This document shows, piece after piece, positions 51,528 through 61,090 of a stretch of 64,000 nucleotides of DNA. Every line of letters begins with the position of its first letter. The stretch's first letter is position 1. The notes under the pieces were generated by a model that was not told the origin of the DNA, searched no databases, and saw only the letters and a program-made list of their open reading frames with translations. The position numbers and the translations under genes are program-made. This DNA is from Clostridiaceae bacterium Marseille-Q4143 (GTDB lineage Bacteria; Bacillota; Clostridia; Lachnospirales; Lachnospiraceae), in contig CP073693.1 in the NCBI GenBank assembly GCA_018228645.1, forward strand, positions 3,110,416 through 3,174,415, written 5' to 3'.

Positions 51528-52388
51528 TTAATCCTCCGGTTTATGGTAAAATCTTCCAGACAACTCTGTCGTCTTGATTGAATTGATAAATGCTCTCGGA
51601 TCTACCGTCCGCACCGCATTGATTACATGCTTGCTTTCCGCGCTGGATACCACCGAATACACCACATCATGTTCCTTCAATTCATAGGAACCCTCACCAT
51701 GAAGAATCGTTGCCCCATGGTGACTGACTTCCGAGATTGCCTCACACACCTGCCGCGGATGATCTGTCACAATAAACAGAGTCTGCTGCTGATACTTTTT
51801 ATACAGTGTGTGCAGCACCTGCGTGGAAGCATATTGATAAATAATGGAATACAGAGCCTTGTCCCAGCCAAACAGGTAACCCGCTGCACCCAGGATCAGG
51901 ACATTCAATCCAAGGACAATATTCCACGCATCCATACCCTTTCGTTCAGAAAGGAAGATTGCTATAAAATCGGTTCCTCCGGTTGTTGCATTCCCGAACA
52001 GGCAAAGACTCATCACTGAGCCGTTAATAATTCCTCCAAAAATACTGATCAACAACGTATCTGATGTGATGGAATATCCAGGAATCAAGTCTGTCAGAAT
52101 ACCCGAAAGCAAAATCATCAGGCATGAGTAGCCTGTGAATTTTATTCCTATAAACCGAAATCCAATATAGACAGGAACTGCATTCAAAATCACATTCACT
52201 AACGTATAAGGAATGGAAATCCCTAAAAACATCTTTGCAGATCGCTGAATCAAAATCGTCAGGCCAGTAGCTCCGCCCGGATACAGACCACCTGTCTGTA
52301 CGAACGTCTTGATATTCAATGCCATCATCAGCGCTGCCAGACATACAATGCAAACTCTTTTTCCATCCTCTTTCCAGCCAAACTTCAT
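51528..52388 (-). CDS. YitT family membrane protein with DUF2179 tail
   Basis: A 286-residue protein. About six helices in the first 200 residues (RVCIVCLAALMMALNIKTFV, then GLYPGGATGLTILIQRSAKM) are followed by a cytoplasmic DUF2179 domain (YQQQTLFIVTDHPRQVCEAI, then GATILHGEGSYELKEHDVVY). The family is widespread in Firmicutes; the DUF2179 domain may bind a nucleotide, and the transport substrate is unknown. It shares a transcript with the NadR-like gene, so a vitamin or NAD-related role is possible. Confidence 0.87.
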   Translation of the reverse strand: MKFGWKEDGKRVCIVCLAALMMALNIKTFVQTGGLYPGGATGLTILIQRSAKMFLGISIPYTLVNVILNAVPVYIGFRFIGIKFTGYSCLMILLSGILTDLIPGYSITSDTLLISIFGGIINGSVMSLCLFGNATTGGTDFIAIFLSERKGMDAWNIVLGLNVLILGAAGYLFGWDKALYSIIYQYASTQVLHTLYKKYQQQTLFIVTDHPRQVCEAISEVSHHGATILHGEGSYELKEHDVVYSVVSSAESKHVINAVRTVDPRAFINSIKTTELSGRFYHKPED

Positions 52389-52464
52389 TATCCTTCCCCC
52401 ATTAGTGTCTCAGTTTTCTTTTATTGTACTATAAAACACCCATCTTCATCAATAATTTGAGGTA

Positions 52465-52498
52465 AAAAAGAGACATGCAGAATCATTCTGCATGTCTC
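52465..52498 (-). terminator. Terminator after the S1 gene
   Basis: GAGACATGCAGAAT and ATTCTGCATGTCTC form a perfect 14-bp stem, followed by TTTTTT on the minus strand. It ends the cmk-ispH-rpsA operon. Confidence 0.9.
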
Positions 52499-52519
52499 CT
52501 GTCATTCTGTCTGTAAAAA

Positions 52520-53599
52520 TTACTCTTCTACAGCTTCCTCTTCAACCGGTGCTTCCAGAGCTTTCATGCTCAGGCTGATCTTGCGATCCTCACCATTAAA
52601 ATCTACGACTCTTGCTTTGATAACCTGTCCAACCTTCAGTACATCAGACGGTTTCTCTACATGATCTCTGGAAATCTGAGATACGTGAAGCAGTGCATCA
52701 ACACCCGGCTCCAGCTCTACGAATGCACCAAAGTCAGTCATACGAGCAACAGTTCCCTCTACCTCGTTGCCTACTGCATATTTCTCAGCAGCATTCAGCC
52801 ACGGATTGGTATCATCAAATTTCAGACTCAAAGCAATCTTGGTATCTCTGATCTCTTTCACCAGAACATTCAGCTTCTGGCCAACTTTGAACATTTTCTT
52901 CGGATGCTCAACACGTCCCCAAGACATCTCGGAGATGTGAAGCAGACCGTCTGCTCCGCCAAGGTCTACGAATGCACCGAAATCGGTAATGTTCTTAACA
53001 GTTCCTTCTACAACGTCACCCTCGTGGATGCGCTCGAACAGCTCTTTCTGCATCTCAGCTTTCTTAGCTACGAGAAGCTGTCTTCTGTCACCGATAATTC
53101 TTCTTCTCTTCGGATTGAACTCAGTAATTACAAATTCGATCTCCTGATCTGCATATTTTGCAAGATTCTTCTCATAAGTATCGGATACAAGACTTGCCGG
53201 GATAAAGATTCTGGTCTCATCCACAACTACGCTCAGTCCGCCATCCAGTACCTGAGATACCTTTGCAGTCAGCACTTCTTTATTCTCAAATGCTTCCTCA
53301 AGTCTCTTGCTGCCTTTTTCAGCTGCAACTCTTCTATAAGAGAGCTGTACCTGTCCTTCTCCGTCATTGACTTTCAGAACTTTTACTTCCATCTTGTCAC
53401 CAACATTTACCATGGTTCTCAGATCAGCATTCGGTACGTTGGTATACTCGTTACGGGATACGATACCGTCGGATTTGTATCCTATGTTCAAGATGATCTC
53501 ATCTTCTTTGACATCAATGACCGTGCCCTCTACGACTTCTCCTGTTCTGATAGTTTTTAATGAATCTTCCAGCATCTGTTCAAAACTTAATTCTGACAT
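52520..53599 (-). CDS. rpsA: S1 RNA-binding domain protein (ribosomal protein S1 type)
   Basis: A 359-residue protein with four S1 domains: about 15-88 ([20 protein letters not shown]), 105-170 ([20 protein letters not shown]), 187-257 ([20 protein letters not shown]) and 272-345 ([20 protein letters not shown]). The usual mRNA-binding layout of short Gram-positive S1 is kept, with an acidic tail. It overlaps the ispH stop by 13 bases; in many Clostridia this S1 unit is fused to IspH, so the separate genes here reflect the same pairing. GGAGG lies ten bases before the ATG. Confidence 0.9.
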   Translation of the reverse strand: MSELSFEQMLEDSLKTIRTGEVVEGTVIDVKEDEIILNIGYKSDGIVSRNEYTNVPNADLRTMVNVGDKMEVKVLKVNDGEGQVQLSYRRVAAEKGSKRLEEAFENKEVLTAKVSQVLDGGLSVVVDETRIFIPASLVSDTYEKNLAKYADQEIEFVITEFNPKRRRIIGDRRQLLVAKKAEMQKELFERIHEGDVVEGTVKNITDFGAFVDLGGADGLLHISEMSWGRVEHPKKMFKVGQKLNVLVKEIRDTKIALSLKFDDTNPWLNAAEKYAVGNEVEGTVARMTDFGAFVELEPGVDALLHVSQISRDHVEKPSDVLKVGQVIKARVVDFNGEDRKISLSMKALEAPVEEEAVEE

Positions 53600-54432
53600 C
53601 GTTTTTGAACCTCCTCGATAATTTTCTTTGGGGTGGAAGCCCCTGCTGTAATACCTACAAGCCCAGTAGATCGTAATACTTCTAAATCCAGGTCATGAAC
53701 TGTCTGTATATAGTAAGTATTCTCACACTCTTTTCTACAAATTTCAAATAGCTTCTGCGTATTTGAACTGTGGCTGCCGCCAATCACAATCATGGCGTCT
53801 ACTTTTCCTGCAATCTGACGCGCTTCTGTCTGCCGCTCTTCCGTCGCATTGCAAATTGTATTTACAACAATCCTATCATACCTCTTTTTGTCAAGAATTT
53901 CAACTAAATCTTTAAATTTCTTGTAGTTAAATGTCGTCTGTGACACGACACAGACTTTCGTTCCTTCCGGCAGATTGAGTGCCTCTGCCTGCTCCGCAGA
54001 TTCAATGACCAGAGCCGGATGACGGCACCAACCTTTGATTCCCTCTACTTCCGGGTGGTTATCATTTCCAATAATAATAATCTGCCGTCCCGCTGCACTT
54101 TCTTTTTCCACGGTACGATGGATTTTTTTCACAAAGGGACAGGTAGCATCCACACAATTTAATCCTTTAGCACTGATCTGATCATAGATCTCTTTTCCCA
54201 CACCATGAGAACGGATAATCACGGTTCCTTCGTTCAACTGCTCCAGATCTTCCTGATTCTCCAGAACCTGAACCCCTTTTTCTTCCAGATCCTGTACGAC
54301 AACTTCGTTGTGAATAATCGGTCCATAAGTATAAATTGGCCGAACTCCTTTTTCCACCTGCTCATAGACCGTATCTACCGCACGCTGTACACCGAAACAA
54401 AATCCTGCACTCTTTGCCACTGTTACCTGCAT
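53587..54432 (-). CDS. ispH: 4-hydroxy-3-methylbut-2-enyl diphosphate reductase IspH
   Basis: A 281-residue iron-sulfur enzyme, last step of the non-mevalonate isoprenoid pathway. Cluster ligands are the three conserved Cys: AGFCFGVQRAV near 12, VDATCPFVKKIH near 96, and VNTICNATEERQTEA near 192. The substrate site includes IRSHGVGKEIYDQI and GGSHSSNT. Its ATG overlaps the cmk stop by about ten bases and its 3' end overlaps rpsA, so the three genes form a tight operon. Confidence 0.96.
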   Translation of the reverse strand: MQVTVAKSAGFCFGVQRAVDTVYEQVEKGVRPIYTYGPIIHNEVVVQDLEEKGVQVLENQEDLEQLNEGTVIIRSHGVGKEIYDQISAKGLNCVDATCPFVKKIHRTVEKESAAGRQIIIIGNDNHPEVEGIKGWCRHPALVIESAEQAEALNLPEGTKVCVVSQTTFNYKKFKDLVEILDKKRYDRIVVNTICNATEERQTEARQIAGKVDAMIVIGGSHSSNTQKLFEICRKECENTYYIQTVHDLDLEVLRSTGLVGITAGASTPKKIIEEVQKRCQN

Positions 54433-55079
54433 AATGAAAGAATCCTTTCTACCACCTGCTCAATCGTCATCTCGGAAGAATCCACTAAAACTGCATCCTC
54501 CGCCTGACGAAGCGGGGAAGTCTCTCGGTGCATATCCCGGTAATCGCGGTCTGCAATGTCAGCCTCAATCTTCTCAAGATCTGCCACCTGTCTCTTTTCC
54601 TGAAGTTCCAGAAAACGTCTCATGGCTCTGGTATGAGTGCTGGCGGTCAGATATACTTTTACATCCGCATTTGGGAGCACAACGGTTCCAATATCCCGGC
54701 CATCCATTACCACGTCTTCTTTAGCTGCCAGCTCCTGCTGCAGCTCTACCAGTTTTTTCCGAACTTCCGGTACTGCAGAGGAGACGGAGGCCATATTCCC
54801 CACCTCTTCGGTTCTCAGATAAGCATTTACATTCTCTCCATTTAAAAGGACAACCTGCTCTCCTTTCTGGTAAGCAATGGAAATATCTGCATTCTGGCAG
54901 GCTTTTGCGATCGCAGCCCTATCAGATGTATCCACTCCGGTTCTCAGAAGATACAGGGCCATCGCTCGATACATAGCTCCCGTGTCCACATAAATATATC
55001 CACGCTTTTTTGCAACCAGTTTTGCAATGGTACTTTTTCCGGCTCCTGCCGGTCCGTCAATAGCAATATTATAACTCAT
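54423..55079 (-). CDS. cmk: Cytidylate kinase
   Basis: A 218-residue kinase that phosphorylates CMP and dCMP. The P-loop is DGPAGAGKSTIAK near the start, the CMP site VDTGAMYRAMALYLLR, and the lid region VMDGRDIGTVVLPNADVKVY with RDYRDMHRETSPLRQAEDA. The ATG at 55079 has GGGGG eight bases upstream; a start five codons earlier overlaps that site and is less likely. It begins 15 bases after the flavoprotein stop. Confidence 0.95.
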   Translation of the reverse strand: MSYNIAIDGPAGAGKSTIAKLVAKKRGYIYVDTGAMYRAMALYLLRTGVDTSDRAAIAKACQNADISIAYQKGEQVVLLNGENVNAYLRTEEVGNMASVSSAVPEVRKKLVELQQELAAKEDVVMDGRDIGTVVLPNADVKVYLTASTHTRAMRRFLELQEKRQVADLEKIEADIADRDYRDMHRETSPLRQAEDAVLVDSSEMTIEQVVERILSLCR

Positions 55080-55094
55080 CTGTCTTTCCCCCAT

Positions 55095-56324
55095 TTATTC
55101 TGTAGCAGCATTAGCTGCGGCTACTGCTGTAGACCAGGCAATCTGCAGATTGAATCCACCGGTTACTGCATCCAGATCCAGCACCTCGCCGATAAAATAA
55201 AGTCCCGGAACCGCTTTTGATTCCATGGTGGACGGATCAATCTCTTTTACCGACACACCGCCTTTTGTAATGATAGCCTCATTATATCCTCTTAAACCTG
55301 TTACGGTCAATTCCAGTTCTTTTAAACAGGATAGAAAACGTTCTCTTTCTTCCTTTGTTATATCATGAATCCGCTTTTCCGGTGCAATTCCGCACAGTTC
55401 ATACATGACCGATACGAGTTTGGACGGCAGGAAGGACGGCAATACATTTCGAAACTGCTTGTTGGCATTGGCATCAAACTCTCTTAAAATTCTCGCATCC
55501 AGCTGTTCCTTTGTCAGTGCTGGTTTGAGATCCAGATAAAGCTTTACCTCTTTCTCCCGGATTTTTCTGGCACAGACACTGCTGGCTGTCAGAATTAACG
55601 GCCCCGTCACACCAAAATGAGTAAACATCATTTCTCCAAAGTCACTGAAAAGTTTCTTTTTCCCGTCTTTTATCAATATTGAGACATTTTTCAATGAAAG
55701 TCCCTGCAGTTCCTTCACCCAATCTTCCCGCACATTAAAAGGTACCAGCGAAGGACAGCATTCTGTCACTTTCAATCCGAATTCTTCCGCAAACCGGTAA
55801 CCATCACCTGTGGAACCGGTACTCTCATAAGAAATACCTCCTGTGGCCACTATGACTTTATCTGCCATATCTTTGGTACCATCTGCCAGCTGCAGAATAA
55901 ATCCCGTATCATTTTTAAACACTTTTTTTACTTCTGTATTCAGATGTACCCGGACTCCTGCCTGTTTCATGGATCTTCTCAAAGTATCCAGTACATCCGC
56001 AGAACGATCTGACAGCGGGAACACACGATTTCCGCGTTCTACCTTTAATTTAAGCCCTTCTTTTTCAAAAAAATCCATGGCATTTTCATTGGTAAATCCA
56101 TAAAAAGCACTGTACAGAAACTTTTTATTGCTTTTCACACTTTCCAGAAGTTCTTCCATATCGCAGGCATTGGTCAGATTACACCGGCCCTTTCCTGTGA
56201 TATACAGCTTCTTTCCTGTCTTTTCATTTTTTTCATACACATGTACTTCCGCTCCCCGTCTTGCCGCGAAGATGGAAGCCATCATGCCGGCGGCTCCGCC
56301 GCCGATAATCGCAATTTTATCCAT
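55095..56324 (-). CDS. HI0933-type flavoprotein (YhiN family)
   Basis: A 409-residue NAD(P)/FAD-dependent oxidoreductase. The dinucleotide-binding start is KIAIIGGGAAGMMASIFAAR, then YITGKGRCNLTNACDMEELL, ATGGISYESTGSTGDGYRFA, and the C-terminal VKEIDPSTMESKAVPGLYFI with GEVLDLDAVTGGFNLQIAWS. The function of the family is not settled. It precedes cmk in a conserved Clostridial neighbourhood. Confidence 0.9.
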   Translation of the reverse strand: MDKIAIIGGGAAGMMASIFAARRGAEVHVYEKNEKTGKKLYITGKGRCNLTNACDMEELLESVKSNKKFLYSAFYGFTNENAMDFFEKEGLKLKVERGNRVFPLSDRSADVLDTLRRSMKQAGVRVHLNTEVKKVFKNDTGFILQLADGTKDMADKVIVATGGISYESTGSTGDGYRFAEEFGLKVTECCPSLVPFNVREDWVKELQGLSLKNVSILIKDGKKKLFSDFGEMMFTHFGVTGPLILTASSVCARKIREKEVKLYLDLKPALTKEQLDARILREFDANANKQFRNVLPSFLPSKLVSVMYELCGIAPEKRIHDITKEERERFLSCLKELELTVTGLRGYNEAIITKGGVSVKEIDPSTMESKAVPGLYFIGEVLDLDAVTGGFNLQIAWSTAVAAANAATE

Positions 56325-56379
56325 AAAAAAAGAATCTCCTTAAAATACAAGGAGATTCTACTATCTATAGGAAGGTTTG

Positions 56380-56907
56380 TCAATGTTCTGAGATGTCTTT
56401 CCTTAGACGACTCAACATTTCTTCGCAAATCTGGTCTGCTGTTTTTTCATCTGTTTCTATTATCAAATCTGCGGCAGCCTCATACTTTTCACGACGCTGC
56501 TCCAAAAGTTCCTTAATATAAGCAACATTTTTATTGTTCTCAAGCAATGGCCGATCGTGATTACTCTTTACTCTCTTCAAAATTGTCTCAGGTTTTGCCG
56601 TAAGAAGTACAATCCGTCCATTTTTTCGCATTTCCCGCACATTACATTCCCGCATAGGAGTCCCTCCACCGCAAGATACGATTACAGGCATGCCGGACTG
56701 CGTTTCCACCAGAAGGCCTGTCTCCAGATCACGAAAATGCTGTTCTCCATATGTTTTAAATATATTGGAAATACTCATGCCCGCACGTTCTGAAATGATC
56801 TGGTCCATCTCCACCACTTTTCTGTCCAGTTTTCTGCTCAGACAGTTCGCAATGGTCGTTTTTCCAGTTCCCATAAATCCAATCAGAAAAATATTAAACT
56901 GATCCAT
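56380..56907 (-). CDS. aroK: Shikimate kinase
   Basis: A 175-residue kinase of aromatic amino-acid synthesis. The P-loop is GFMGTGKTTIANCLS; the shikimate-binding site includes VEMDQIISERAGMSISNIFK with Asp and the SCGGGTPMR motif; the lid is NHDRPLLENN. It is a single-domain AroK. The region upstream is AT-rich and lies next to an IS remnant. Confidence 0.93.
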   Translation of the reverse strand: MDQFNIFLIGFMGTGKTTIANCLSRKLDRKVVEMDQIISERAGMSISNIFKTYGEQHFRDLETGLLVETQSGMPVIVSCGGGTPMRECNVREMRKNGRIVLLTAKPETILKRVKSNHDRPLLENNKNVAYIKELLEQRREKYEAAADLIIETDEKTADQICEEMLSRLRKDISEH

Positions 56908-57103
56908 CTGTTTGTTCTTTTTCGTCCTTCACATATATTTGATAGTAAAACCAATTTCTGCAGAGAATAATTGTAACAATATAACTGATATTTTTCAAGT
57001 CATTTTTACAAAATCCGGGTACAATTTGACAACTATTTAACGCACCTCCTCCACACTTTTGCAGTTACTTTCTAGAATGATATAGCTCGATTGCTTTATT
57101 TAT

Positions 57104-57157
57104 AAGGGCACTGAAAAACTTCCATTTCTTCTTAAGTGGAAGTTTTTCAGTGCCCTT
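57104..57157. repeat. Perfect 21-bp inverted repeat
   Basis: Arms 57104-57124 and 57137-57157 are exact reverse complements (GGGCACTGAAAAACTTCCA inside), with a 12-base loop. The region 56908-57103 between aroK and the repeat is AT-rich without other signals. The hairpin directly borders an IS66 tnpC remnant and may be the remains of element ends or a terminator-like structure. Confidence 0.7.
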
Positions 57158-57178
57158 GAAACTCGGGGATTTTTGCTT

Positions 57179-57310
57179 ATCTGGTACTCATGTTTGAGGA
57201 TTTACACCGCAAAGCTCAATAACCTGAGACCTTATTATTATTTTAAGCATTTACTCACAGAGCTTCCCAAACTTTGTGATGAAAAAGGAAATATAATAAG
57301 AAACGAGAGA
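57179..57310 (+). pseudogene. IS66 transposase (tnpC) C-terminal remnant
   Basis: On the plus strand an open stretch reads IYTAKLNNLRPYYYFKHLLT, then ELPKLCDEKGNIIRNERTF. The motif AKxNxLxPYxYxxxLLTELP is the C-terminal end of IS66-family TnpC. Nothing of the rest is left and the fragment runs into the uxaA 3' end. Together with the 5' IS66 piece at 17269 it shows that IS66 elements have been active in this genome. Confidence 0.65.
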
Positions 57311-57320
57311 ACTTTTTCAT

Positions 57321-58481
57321 CTATACATAATTACACAATCTTGCAATTCCGACTTCTCTCATCTTAAATATTTCCGCTTGTGTCTTGTATCCATTAGCAA
57401 CTTTAACAACGAGTTCAAATAATTCATCCCCATTATCTGCTGCTGAAATATTATCTGTAATGATAGGACTGGCATCAAAATCCATATTACAGTGCATTTT
57501 TTTATAGGTTTCTTGATTTCCAGTTACTTTAATAACCGGAATCACAGGATTACCGATTGGTGTACCTCTTCCAGTTGTAAAAACTGCTATTTGTGCTCCG
57601 CCCGCAGCCATTCCACATAAAGACGCACTATCCGCTCCTGGAGTATCCATAATCACTAATCCATGTTCAGTCACCTCTTCTGCATACTCATACACTGCCT
57701 GAATTTTTGTAGAACCACCCTTGTATATACATCCTAATGACTTTTCTTCAAGGGTTGTAATTCCACCTTTTTTATTTCCCGGTGCAGGATTCGTCCCTCG
57801 TAGATCTGTATTCAGATTTTTGAGATAATTTTCATACCTCTCTGTAATTTCAAAAATACGGGCAGCAACTTTTTTATTAACCGCTCGTTCCGCAAGAATT
57901 CTTTCTGCCCCCATGAATTCTGTTGTTTCACTGAGGATAACCGTTCCTCCTTTTTCTACCAAACGATCGCTCATCCTCCCAACACACGGATTGGCGGCAA
58001 TTCCCGATGTTGCATCACTTCCTCCACACTCTGTTCCTACAATCAGATGAGACAGGTCATATAATTCCGAATGAAGAAGACTACTTTCCTGAACGAGCTT
58101 CCTTGCCAGTTCACTCGCCTTCTTTACCGTTCCCTCTGTTCCTCCACACTCCTGAATTACCAATTTATGAAGCGGCTTATTAGTACGTTTTCGTATATTA
58201 TCATATATTCGTTCTGCTCCGCACACTTCACATCCGTTTCCGATTATAATCGTTCCATATACGTTCGGATTTGCTGCAAATCCGCTCAAAATATCAATCG
58301 TATACTGAACATCATCCTGTGTCTGAGAACATCCATTCTGATTCGTAAATGTAACCGTTCCATCTATCATATCGGCTACCATACGACAAGTTTCAGAAGA
58401 ACAATTACAGGTAGGCAGAATCAATACATAATTTCTGATTCCGATTTTTCCATCTGGTCTTTTATATCCTGAAAATTTCAT
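57321..58481 (-). CDS. UxaA/SuyB-type lyase, large subunit
   Basis: A 386-residue protein of the altronate/galactarate dehydratase C-domain family. Conserved cysteines that could bind metal or Fe-S lie in PTCNCSSETCRM near 17-26, GNGCEVCGAERI near 83, and GTECGGSDATSGIAANP near 149. The family includes D-altronate dehydratase (UxaA), galactarate dehydratase (GarD) and sulfolactate sulfo-lyase beta (SuyB); in split forms the SAF domain is a separate small subunit, encoded here 10 bases upstream. It is the last gene of the catabolic operon. The substrate is unknown. Confidence 0.85.
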   Translation of the reverse strand: MKFSGYKRPDGKIGIRNYVLILPTCNCSSETCRMVADMIDGTVTFTNQNGCSQTQDDVQYTIDILSGFAANPNVYGTIIIGNGCEVCGAERIYDNIRKRTNKPLHKLVIQECGGTEGTVKKASELARKLVQESSLLHSELYDLSHLIVGTECGGSDATSGIAANPCVGRMSDRLVEKGGTVILSETTEFMGAERILAERAVNKKVAARIFEITERYENYLKNLNTDLRGTNPAPGNKKGGITTLEEKSLGCIYKGGSTKIQAVYEYAEEVTEHGLVIMDTPGADSASLCGMAAGGAQIAVFTTGRGTPIGNPVIPVIKVTGNQETYKKMHCNMDFDASPIITDNISAADNGDELFELVVKVANGYKTQAEIFKMREVGIARLCNYV

Positions 58482-58491
58482 TTATACACCT

Positions 58492-58770
58492 CTAATTATT
58501 TGTTTTCAGTACGCTTTTTACATTATGCTCATGGACATGCTCTCCTTTTTGAATCAACCTGGAGGCAAGCCCTATAATTTCTCCATATTTATATACCGGT
58601 CCATCTTCTGGAATCTCTGTCAAGGCAATTTTATGATAAACTGGAATCATATCTTTCGCCTGAATACAGTTCAGACTTTCATTAGATAATATAACGTCTT
58701 CCCCCTTCTCTACATTGCCTAAAACTACAGCCACATTATCCATTTCATGGATCTTCAATGCCTTCAACAC
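58492..58770 (-). CDS. UxaA/SuyA-type lyase, small SAF-domain subunit
   Basis: A 92-residue protein with the SAF domain that forms the N-terminus of UxaA and GarD: ALKIHEMDNVAVVLGNVEKG and DVILSNESLNCIQAKDMIPV, ending with IPVYHKIALTEIPEDGPVYK and GEIIGLASRLIQKGEHVHEH. The expected GxxHxxxV-type histidine ending (HVHEHNVKSV) is kept. It is translated just before the large subunit and would form the active site with it. Confidence 0.88.
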   Translation of the reverse strand: MLKALKIHEMDNVAVVLGNVEKGEDVILSNESLNCIQAKDMIPVYHKIALTEIPEDGPVYKYGEIIGLASRLIQKGEHVHEHNVKSVLKTNN

Positions 58771-58780
58771 TATACCTCCT

Positions 58781-59734
58781 CTAAATCAATCGAAATGTCC
58801 CAAGAAAAAATACCCATGCAAAGATAGAAAACAAAGAGCAGACTGAACTTGCCATGACGATTTCACCTGCAAGCTCTTCGTCACATCCTGCCTCCTTAGC
58901 CATTGCAAAGGAAGCTACCGCTGTAGGCGAAGCCATTGCTCCAAGTACCATTACTAACATCTGCCTGCGCATGCCCAAACAATAACAAACAATAAACACA
59001 ATAAGTGGAACAATAAATAACTTCCCTAACACGGTAAATGAGATATATTTCCAATTTTTTCTGATACTTTTTAACTGTATGGTCGCTCCCAGCACAACGA
59101 ACGCCAAAGGTGTCGAGATTCCTCCGATAGTTCTAAGTGAATCCTCTAATATTTTCGGGAAATGAATTCCCAGCGCAAGAAACAAAAGTCCTACTACAGG
59201 TCCTTGTACCAGTGGATTCAATACAACACTTTTTAGAATCTTACGAAAACTAAGCCGTCCACCTGAAGAACCGAAGATTTCCAGCACGATTGCCGATAAG
59301 ATATTAATAACCGGGATGATCACTGATATCAGCACAGATACCATGCCTGAATCATCCGAACCATAAATAGATTCAAATACTGGAAGACCATACAACATCA
59401 AATTGCTTCGATAAAATCCCTGTATCATCACTCCGCATTTTGAACGGTCAGTCACAAATTTAGGCAAAATCATGATAAGAACCGTTACAATGAACACATA
59501 ACATATCGTAATAATCAGCGTTAATTTTCTGATCTGAGGATTCAAAACATCCTCTAAATTCATCTTATATGTATTCATGAACAGCATTACAGCCATAAAA
59601 AAGCGAAACAGCATCTTATTCAGATAATTGATGGTATGATCATCTATCATCTTTCTGTATCTCATAAAGCATCCGCATACCATCATCAGCAATAACGGAA
59701 ATACCACATTTACAGCAAGTCCAAAACTTTCCAT
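58781..59734 (-). CDS. AEC-family transporter
   Basis: A 317-residue carrier with about ten membrane helices arranged as two inverted repeats of five, as in the AEC (auxin efflux carrier) family. Characteristic segments are YRSNLMLYGLPVFESIYGSD, LNPLVQGPVVGLLFLALGIH and GAMASPTAVASFAMAKEAGC. Members carry malate, malonate or other organic anions. It lies between the isomerase and the lyase genes and might export or import an acid of the pathway, alongside the TctA system. Confidence 0.87.
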   Translation of the reverse strand: MESFGLAVNVVFPLLLMMVCGCFMRYRKMIDDHTINYLNKMLFRFFMAVMLFMNTYKMNLEDVLNPQIRKLTLIITICYVFIVTVLIMILPKFVTDRSKCGVMIQGFYRSNLMLYGLPVFESIYGSDDSGMVSVLISVIIPVINILSAIVLEIFGSSGGRLSFRKILKSVVLNPLVQGPVVGLLFLALGIHFPKILEDSLRTIGGISTPLAFVVLGATIQLKSIRKNWKYISFTVLGKLFIVPLIVFIVCYCLGMRRQMLVMVLGAMASPTAVASFAMAKEAGCDEELAGEIVMASSVCSLFSIFAWVFFLGTFRLI

Positions 59735-59745
59735 ATGCTTCCTAT

Positions 59746-61035
59746 CTACCAGTTAAATATACATTCTCCGGCTTCGTTGAATTTCAGTTTTTCTGCTTCT
59801 TCAAGGATTTCTAAAGACGGAATTTTCCTCACTTCCTCCAAATGTGCTTCTGAAACATAAATTGTTTCCATCTCCATTGTATTTTTAATAAAAATCATTC
59901 TGGGCATCTGCTTATCAATACCAACACATCCATTTATCAACGCCTGAATTACCAGTTTTTCCGTGTCAAGAACAACGGGTATACGACTGGTAAACATGAC
60001 TGTATTGGTTAACGCATTCGGATAGGTTGCTGCAAAATCCAGTTCATCAAAGCAGGCTCTTGTAGTTGCTTCTGCATGTCCCAATCCCATAAAATTGCCA
60101 TGCGACAATTCTGACAGTCTCATAATCCCTACTTTCTGGCTTTTCAACCCGCCAGACGCATATGCGGAAGGCCACCTTCCGGTGATGTTTGGGTCCATGC
60201 CGCTCCCTGAAATATTTTTCCCAATTTCTTTCACAATCAGAATGTCTGTTTCAGGAAGATACAGCTGTGCCATCTTAGAAAATGCCATTTTCAAAAGTTC
60301 CGGTTCACGCTCTGCAATTTGCTCTGCCGGTATTGCTTCTATATATGCCGTTTTATCAAATGCGTTTTCAACAATTCCAACGCCAAACAATACCGGAAAA
60401 CGCCGCATAACAATATTGGCAAATAGTGGTATCCTTTCCGCAAAATACTGATACCCCGCTTCGTGCATACTTTTTGCTCCACGCTGTTTTCCCATCCCAA
60501 TGGTAAGCATCTTGAACAGTCCCGATTCATATGTCCCCCGGAATGCAGTATGCGGTTTAATTCGATTAATCACCACAATTCCGTCTGCCTGCGATGCGTA
60601 TAGATCTGTATATACCTCTAAACCATCTTCCGTTCTTCCTGCAACAACCGTTTCCATTGTCGCCCGTACAGGACAGCCCAGATATTCTTCTGTTATCCCA
60701 TATCCGGCAAGCATCTCCTTCTGCCCCTGCGCATTTGCTCCTGCATGGCTTCCCATCGCCGGAAATACAAAAGGCTCTGCACCACACTCTTTCAGAAAAT
60801 CTACAACTTCCTTCACAATCTCTTTATGATTATCAATTCCACGGCTTCCTGCGCCTACCGCTATTGACATGCCAGGTTTGATTTTCTGCTGCAACCCTTT
60901 GCTTCTCAGCTCCCGCTTCATATATTCTGAAACATCTTCTATTTTATTTGCGTCAAACTTCTGTCGCACCTTTACCACCTTAGGTATCGGCACATCTTTC
61001 AATATATTGTTAATTACGGACATGTCATTTCTCAT
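59746..61035 (-). CDS. LarA-like nickel-pincer isomerase (DUF2088)
   Basis: A 429-residue protein of the lactate racemase (DUF2088) superfamily, short-form subgroup without the long C-terminal text of LarA. The N-terminal domain contains SIAVGAGSRGIDNHKEIVKE, then FPAMGSHAGANAQGQKEMLA and VVINRIKPHTAFRGTYESGL. The histidines and lysines of RIKPHTAF and GSHAG match positions that hold the nickel-pincer cofactor in LarA. A racemase or epimerase of a 2-hydroxyacid is expected, in line with the dehydrogenase next to it. Accessory LarBCE genes are not in the window. Confidence 0.82.
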   Translation of the reverse strand: MRNDMSVINNILKDVPIPKVVKVRQKFDANKIEDVSEYMKRELRSKGLQQKIKPGMSIAVGAGSRGIDNHKEIVKEVVDFLKECGAEPFVFPAMGSHAGANAQGQKEMLAGYGITEEYLGCPVRATMETVVAGRTEDGLEVYTDLYASQADGIVVINRIKPHTAFRGTYESGLFKMLTIGMGKQRGAKSMHEAGYQYFAERIPLFANIVMRRFPVLFGVGIVENAFDKTAYIEAIPAEQIAEREPELLKMAFSKMAQLYLPETDILIVKEIGKNISGSGMDPNITGRWPSAYASGGLKSQKVGIMRLSELSHGNFMGLGHAEATTRACFDELDFAATYPNALTNTVMFTSRIPVVLDTEKLVIQALINGCVGIDKQMPRMIFIKNTMEMETIYVSEAHLEEVRKIPSLEILEEAEKLKFNEAGECIFNW

Positions 61036-61054
61036 TATTTTATCCTTTCATTCA

Positions 61055-61084
61055 AAACGGGAGACTTTTGACAAGCCTCCCGTT
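61055..61084 (-). terminator. Hairpin between the dehydrogenase and isomerase genes
   Basis: On the minus strand AACGGGAGGCTT / AAAGTCTCCCGTT form a stem with a short loop, followed by TTTTG. It could reduce expression of the genes after the dehydrogenase, or act as an RNA processing site. Confidence 0.55.
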
Positions 61085-61090
61085 CCATCA

